A stretch of DNA of 10,662 nucleotides from contig JAOPZU010000533.1 of the NCBI GenBank assembly GCA_025963955.1, positions 1 through 10,662 on the forward strand, in the 5' to 3' direction. Origin of the DNA: Solirubrobacterales bacterium (GTDB lineage Bacteria; Actinomycetota; Thermoleophilia; Solirubrobacterales; Solirubrobacteraceae). Under the pieces are notes generated by a model. The model was given only the letters and a program-made list of their open reading frames with translations, searched no databases and was not told where the DNA came from. The position numbers and the translations under genes were made by a program. Of the stretch, positions 7,594 through 10,662 are shown in pieces; the first letter of the stretch is position 1; every line of letters begins with the position of its first letter.

Positions 7594-7614
7594 GGTGTCG
7601 CAGTTTGCGACACC
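7594..7614. promoter_or_regulatory. Perfect 21-bp palindromic operator candidate upstream of the catabolic operon
   Basis: GGTGTCGCA (7594-7602) and TGCGACACC (7606-7614) are exact complements separated by GTT. The site lies 60-80 bases before the start codon of the first gene of the operon and has the symmetry expected for a dimeric helix-turn-helix protein. The Fis-type regulator encoded as the last gene of the same operon is the obvious candidate binder. Its identity as the binding protein is inferred; the symmetry is seen directly. Confidence 0.6.
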
Positions 7615-7978
7615 TGGGATCGGCCTGCGCATCTCGATCCGGCGGCCTCTCCGGTCCACGTGGATCGGCTCCTCACTCGACGCCGCCCACCTCAGCGTCG
7701 CCCGCACCTGCCCCGCCGACCCCGCCGGCTGCCAGAACCACCGCTCACTCGCCTACCGCTCGCCACCCAGCGGATCCGCACCAGTCCCCGACCCAAGGTG
7801 CTCGACGGCTTCACCGCCCTCGACGCCACCCACACGCTCGAAGTGCGGCAAACCACCACCGCGGTCGGCGAGCCGCTCTCCCACACGCTGGTGTCCGCCG
7901 GACCCATCTGCGCGAGAGCGGAGGAGGGATGGCACGAGCGGCACGCCGCGACGGGCATCTCGATGTCGACACATCCTC
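7615..7978. other. Region without a recognisable gene; short coding-like stretch at about 7798-7935
   Basis: These 364 bases separate the divergent operon start from the secreted-protein gene. No known domain, tRNA or repeat was seen. From about 7798 to 7935 one plus-strand frame (reading VLDGFTALDATHTLEVRQTT near its start) has a very high G/C content at third codon positions, unlike the other two frames, and looks like a real protein fragment. A second coding-like piece in another frame lies at about 7677-7760 (DAAHLSVARTCPADPAGCQN). No start codon with a ribosome binding site joins them. They could be remains of a frameshifted, decayed gene of unknown family. Confidence 0.25.
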
Positions 7979-8758
7979 ATGGCGCCGCCATACTGCGGCG
8001 GTGCCTCTCCGACCGCGTGTTTCGCCTTGGTCTGCTCCGCCTTGATCGCGAGCGGTGGGGTGCTCGCGACTGCGACATCGGCCACCGCCGCGAGCTCGTG
8101 CCAGCACGGAGGTGTCACCAACCGCTCAGCCCAAGGAGTGCGGCTCTACACGATCAAGAGCCTTGTCAAAGGCAAGGCACGGGTCCGGTTGCTCGCCTGC
8201 CCGAAGGGCGCGAAGATCGGAAAGACGCTTGCGTACGGGCCCCCCGGCCTCGTCAGTTTCGGGGCGTTTCACAGCAGCGGACGCCACGTCGGCTTTGAGG
8301 TCACCGGAGTCCAATCGGCAGCAGGCCGGGCCGGAGCGGGCACGAACTACAACATCGGCTGGGTCGACGCCCGCACCGGCCAAGTGCGCATGAACTTCTG
8401 GTTCGTGCACCCCATCCGGCCGCCTCACCGCTACGCAATCGACGCGAAGAGCGGCGCCCTGGCCCTCCTGATCGGCACGCTCGGAAAGCCCGAGACGCTC
8501 CTCGTCGCGTCATACGACTCAGCCACCAACGATTTTGCTGGGTCTGACGAGCACCAGCTCGACGGCGACTGGAACTCGGTCTACGTCGCGTCGCACACTG
8601 GCACACTCCAGCCGACCTCCATACGCTTTGTCGACGGGCACCTCTCCTACACCACCGCGGACGGCACCGCCCTCGTCGATCCGGCCACCGGAGACCCCGT
8701 CCCAGCAGCACTCCGTGGCGCGCGCAAAGCCCCGATCACAGCCCGCGCCGTCGGGTAG
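7979..8758 (+). CDS. Secreted protein of unknown function
   Basis: The reading frame stays open well upstream to 7517, but the part before 7979 is Arg/Pro/Ser-rich noise overlapping the divergent flavoprotein gene. I chose the ATG at 7979 because it directly precedes a signal-peptide-like segment: a hydrophobic run at about residues 13-30, then ATATSATAAS with probable Sec cleavage after A37. The resulting product is 259 residues. No good ribosome binding site precedes this ATG (a GGAGGAGGG run lies about 50 bases upstream), and the N-terminus lacks the usual positive charges, so the start is uncertain. The mature part has two early cysteines (C41, C74) that could form a disulfide, then beta-rich sequence with many Gly, Asp and Thr residues and a C-terminal YTTADGTALVDPATGD segment. 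It resembles uncharacterised secreted proteins of actinobacteria in general style. No catalytic motif is recognised. It is probably unrelated to the catabolic operon, which is transcribed divergently. Confidence 0.6.
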   Translation: MAPPYCGGASPTACFALVCSALIASGGVLATATSATAASSCQHGGVTNRSAQGVRLYTIKSLVKGKARVRLLACPKGAKIGKTLAYGPPGLVSFGAFHSSGRHVGFEVTGVQSAAGRAGAGTNYNIGWVDARTGQVRMNFWFVHPIRPPHRYAIDAKSGALALLIGTLGKPETLLVASYDSATNDFAGSDEHQLDGDWNSVYVASHTGTLQPTSIRFVDGHLSYTTADGTALVDPATGDPVPAALRGARKAPITARAVG

Positions 8759-8765
8759 GCAACGA

Positions 8766-8972
8766 CGATCGAACCAGGCCTCGGAGAGGGCACCCGCGAG
8801 GCGCGGTGGGCGCGGTTAGCGCGGTGTTCCCTTCGCGGCCGTTCCCCTCCCACGGGGTCAGGATCAGCACCGTAGTTGCCGCGGTCGGGACGATCAGCCT
8901 TCCTGTGGCCGCACGCGTTGGTGCGCATCGCGGCGGGCGAAACTCGTTCTTAGGGCATGGCGATCGAACCAG
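8766..8972 (+). repeat. 12-bp direct repeat CGATCGAACCAG (8766-8777 and 8961-8972)
   Basis: Two identical copies of CGATCGAACCAG lie 195 bases apart in the intergenic stretch between the secreted-protein gene and the LuxR remnant. Direct repeats flanking a segment can mark an old insertion or recombination. The enclosed sequence shows no transposase or inverted ends. No other gene is seen in 8759-9023. Confidence 0.35.
8801..8825. repeat. Three tandem GCGCGGT units at 9-bp spacing
   Basis: GCGCGGT occurs at 8801-8807, 8810-8816 and 8819-8825, each copy starting exactly nine bases after the previous one. It lies in the gap downstream of the secreted-protein gene. It could be a slippage product or a set of iterated protein-binding half-sites; nothing else supports a function. 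Confidence 0.4.
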
Positions 8973-9023
8973 CTCACCGATCCCCGTGGGCTATCACCCG
9001 AACTTGAGGCTGCGGATCACTGA

Positions 9024-9440
9024 GGTATCTCGGCTGAGGCTGAGGCACGCGAGCCGCTACGCCGAGCGCTGGATCTCACGCACGCCTGCGGAGCCCGGCC
9101 CCTCGCAGCACGGGCACGCGACGAGCTGATCCTGGCCGGCGCACGGCCGCGACGGGACGCCGGCACCGGACGTGACTCCCTCACGCCGGCCGAGCTGCGG
9201 GTCGCCAAGCTCATCGCCGGCGGAGCCACCAACCGGCAGATCGCCCAGCACCTGTTCATCACCCCCAAGACGGTCGAAGGCCACGCCAGCCACATCCTCC
9301 GCAAACTCGGCATCAGCAGCCGTGTCGACGTCGCCCGCGCACTGGCCCATACGTCGGACCGTTCGGCGCCGAAGCCCAGCGACGCCTGTGGGTTGGTCGG
9401 ACCCACGTCCGGACAGCCCGCCCCGCCGTTGAACACGTAG
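9024..9440 (+). pseudogene. LuxR-family regulator remnant (C-terminal helix-turn-helix only)
   Basis: An open frame follows a TGA at 9021-9023 and ends with TAG at 9438-9440. It has no usable ATG or GTG start. Its beginning (LRRALDLTHACGARPLAARA, about 9057-9116) is the helical segment that precedes the DNA-binding domain in large LuxR-type ATPase regulators of the LAL type. Then comes a complete LuxR helix-turn-helix: LTPAELRVAKLIAGG, TNRQIAQHLFITPKTVEGH and ILRKLGISSR (about 9180-9326). The family's proteins are commonly 700-1000 residues, so everything N-terminal, including any ATPase and tetratricopeptide parts, is missing here, and I could not find it in the other frames of the 265 bases upstream. 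The tail after the domain (about 40 residues) is unlike the family. The simplest reading is a decayed gene left by deletion; use of a CTG start to make a stand-alone DNA-binding peptide is less likely. Confidence 0.68.
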
Positions 9441-9455
9441 CGCAGGCCTTATGTT
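9429..9455 (+). promoter_or_regulatory. Possible promoter for the NHL-repeat gene
   Basis: TTGAAC (9429-9434) and TATGTT (9450-9455, fitting TANNNT) lie 15 bases apart, 46 bases before the ATG at 9502. The spacer is shorter than the usual 17-18 bases and the -35 matches the consensus in only four positions. It overlaps the end of the LuxR remnant. Confidence 0.25.
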
Positions 9456-9501
9456 GGGATGAGTGCCAGGCCAACGACGTGAGCTTGCGGGGCTGTGCAG
9501 G

Positions 9502-10662
9502 ATGGTCCGGCGGAGCGTTGTCGGGGTCGTCCTTCTGGGTGTGCTCGGCTGCCCGGTCGCTTCGCTCGCCGCACCGCCCGCGCTGACTGCTTCGGAGGTC
9601 GGCGAGCCGGCCGATGGTGGAGCGGTGTTCCGGTTCCCGCAGGCCGTCGCGTTCTCGCCGGGAGGAGGCTCGGTCTTCGTCGGTGACCAGTACAGCGCCC
9701 GCGTGCAGGCGTTCGGGCGCGACGGCTCCCCACGCTGGTCGGCGGGCAGCCGTGCCACGCGGCGTGAGGTCGGGCGGCTGGGCGTCATCGGGGGTGTGGC
9801 CACCGACCGCAGCGGCCACTTGTATGTGCTCGACGCCGAGAACGATCGGGTCCAGATCCTCTCCCAGGCCGACGGCCGCCCGCTCGGCGCGTTCGGCGAC
9901 GCGAGCGTCTTCGATCTGCTGGCGGGCACCGCGGCGACCGGCTCGGGGATCAGCGCCAGCGGTGTCGCCGTCGCCCAACCGTCGGCGACGGCGCCGCCGA
10001 TCGTCTACGTGGCTGACCAGGGCAACGACCGCGTCGCGCGCTTCGTCCTTGACCCGGCCACGCTCAGGCCGTCCGGGCCGCCGACGTTCAGTCCGTCGTC
10101 GCTCGGGTTGTCCTACCCGCAGGGCCTGACCCTCAACGGGGACGGCTCCCGCCTCTACGTGGCCGATGACGACAACCACCGGATCGTGGTGCTGGACCCC
10201 GTCGGCCTCACGCTGCTCGCGCAGGTCGGCAGCTTCGGTACCGGGCTCGGGCAGCTGCAGAACCCGTATGACGTCGCGGTGGACGGGCACGACCCCGCGC
10301 AGCTCTACGTGGCCGACAACCTGAACAACCGCGTCGACGTCTTCGACGCGAACAGCCTCGCGCCGTTGGGAGCCTTCGGGCACACCGGCTACGGACCGGG
10401 CCTCGGGAACATGGAGATCGTCCGGGCGGTCGGCGCGATCGGAGACGACCCGGCCGGGGGTGTGGCGACCACGGACACCGCCAACAACCGTGTACAGCTG
10501 TTCGACCCCACGGGCAACGTCACCGCGGCCTGGGGACTGGCCGGCCGCGGACCCGGGTATGTCACGCGGCCCGGAGGCGCTGACTTCGCTCCCGACGGAT
10601 CGATCGCCGTTGCCGACAGCTTCGATCAACGGGTCGAGCGTTTTGGCCCCGACGGCACCTAC
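9502..10662 (+). CDS. Secreted NHL-repeat beta-propeller protein (3' end outside window)
   Basis: This frame begins at ATG 9502 and stays open for 387 codons to the right edge. The N-terminus is a signal sequence: MVRR, a hydrophobic run of Val/Leu/Gly, then ASLAAPP with probable cleavage after residue 24. VLGC (14-17) is a poor lipobox, so a lipoprotein is possible but less likely. The rest consists of about seven NHL-type repeats, each with the pattern 'P-gvav---g-lyVaD--n-Rv-vfd': GDQYSARVQAF, VLDAENDRVQIL, VADQGNDRVARF, VADDDNHRIVVL, VADNLNNRVDVF, TTDTANNRVQLF and VADSFDQRVERF. Such repeats fold into propeller blades; a six-bladed ring would already be exceeded, so the protein may hold more than one propeller or a longer array. 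NHL domains mostly mediate binding; some are enzymes, but no catalytic residues can be assigned here. GCGGGG (9487-9492) is a possible ribosome binding site. It probably acts outside the membrane. No functional link with the catabolic genes is visible. Confidence 0.82.
   Translation, partial: MVRRSVVGVVLLGVLGCPVASLAAPPALTASEVGEPADGGAVFRFPQAVAFSPGGGSVFVGDQYSARVQAFGRDGSPRWSAGSRATRREVGRLGVIGGVATDRSGHLYVLDAENDRVQILSQADGRPLGAFGDASVFDLLAGTAATGSGISASGVAVAQPSATAPPIVYVADQGNDRVARFVLDPATLRPSGPPTFSPSSLGLSYPQGLTLNGDGSRLYVADDDNHRIVVLDPVGLTLLAQVGSFGTGLGQLQNPYDVAVDGHDPAQLYVADNLNNRVDVFDANSLAPLGAFGHTGYGPGLGNMEIVRAVGAIGDDPAGGVATTDTANNRVQLFDPTGNVTAAWGLAGRGPGYVTRPGGADFAPDGSIAVADSFDQRVERFGPDGTY

Noticed and set aside
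7517..7978. Extended start of the secreted protein at 7517
   Set aside because: It would overlap the start of the divergent flavoprotein and cover both palindromes, and the extra 154 residues are Ser/Pro/Arg-rich without structure; the signal peptide begins at 7979.
8066..8076. TGCGACA half-site matching the operon palindrome
   Set aside because: It is a single half-site inside the secreted-protein coding sequence with no matching arm, so it is probably chance in GC-rich DNA.
9057..10629. Two long minus-strand frames (9057-9929 and 9313-10629) opposite the LuxR remnant and NHL gene
   Set aside because: The plus strand shows a conserved LuxR helix-turn-helix and regular NHL repeats; the minus-strand products are compositionally biased and patternless.
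1..10662. CRISPR array, tRNA, rRNA or insertion sequence
   Set aside because: No regularly spaced repeats, cloverleaf-like sequence, rRNA-like stretch, transposase or terminal inverted repeats were found by reading both strands.

Overview
The window is very GC-rich, with strong G/C preference at third codon positions, few intergenic bases and several genes in small coupled units. It reads as a high-GC actinobacterium. The secreted orphan protein and the LuxR remnant resemble types common in Thermoleophilia/Solirubrobacterales, but that placement is an inference from protein style, not a proven taxonomy.

Left part (1-3040): the C-terminal tail of an IclR-type regulator runs in from the left. 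After a 143-base gap comes a large plus-strand gene (373-2976) encoding a natural fusion of a Baeyer-Villiger-type flavin monooxygenase with an HSL-family (family IV) esterase. The fusion would put ketone-to-ester oxidation and ester hydrolysis in one polypeptide. A stem-loop lies in the short gap before the next, convergent gene.

Centre (3041-7640): a minus-strand operon reads, in transcription order, a KstD-like FAD dehydrogenase (7534-5834), a type I extradiol ring-cleavage dioxygenase (5834-4818, start overlapping the previous stop by one base) and an AcoR-like GAF/AAA/Fis regulator (4810-3041, seven bases after the dioxygenase stop). The regulator keeps Walker A but lacks the GAFTGA loop and the Walker B acids, so it probably does not work with sigma-54. 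Two perfect inverted repeats sit just upstream of the operon. One is placed as an activator site would be; the other covers the leader and part of the ribosome binding site.

Right part (7615-10662): accessory-looking sequence. It holds about 360 bases without a recognisable gene, with a short coding-like stretch; a secreted protein of unknown function (7979-8758); an intergenic stretch with small direct repeats; a headless LuxR-type DNA-binding remnant with no start codon (9024-9440); and the first 387 codons of a secreted NHL-repeat beta-propeller protein that runs off the window.

Taken together, the catabolic genes suggest breakdown of a cyclic ketone, steroid- or terpenoid-like or another alicyclic/aromatic compound: ring desaturation (KstD-like), catecholic ring cleavage (extradiol dioxygenase), and Baeyer-Villiger oxidation plus hydrolysis. 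No ring hydroxylase, transporter or lower-pathway enzyme lies in the window, so the substrate stays open.
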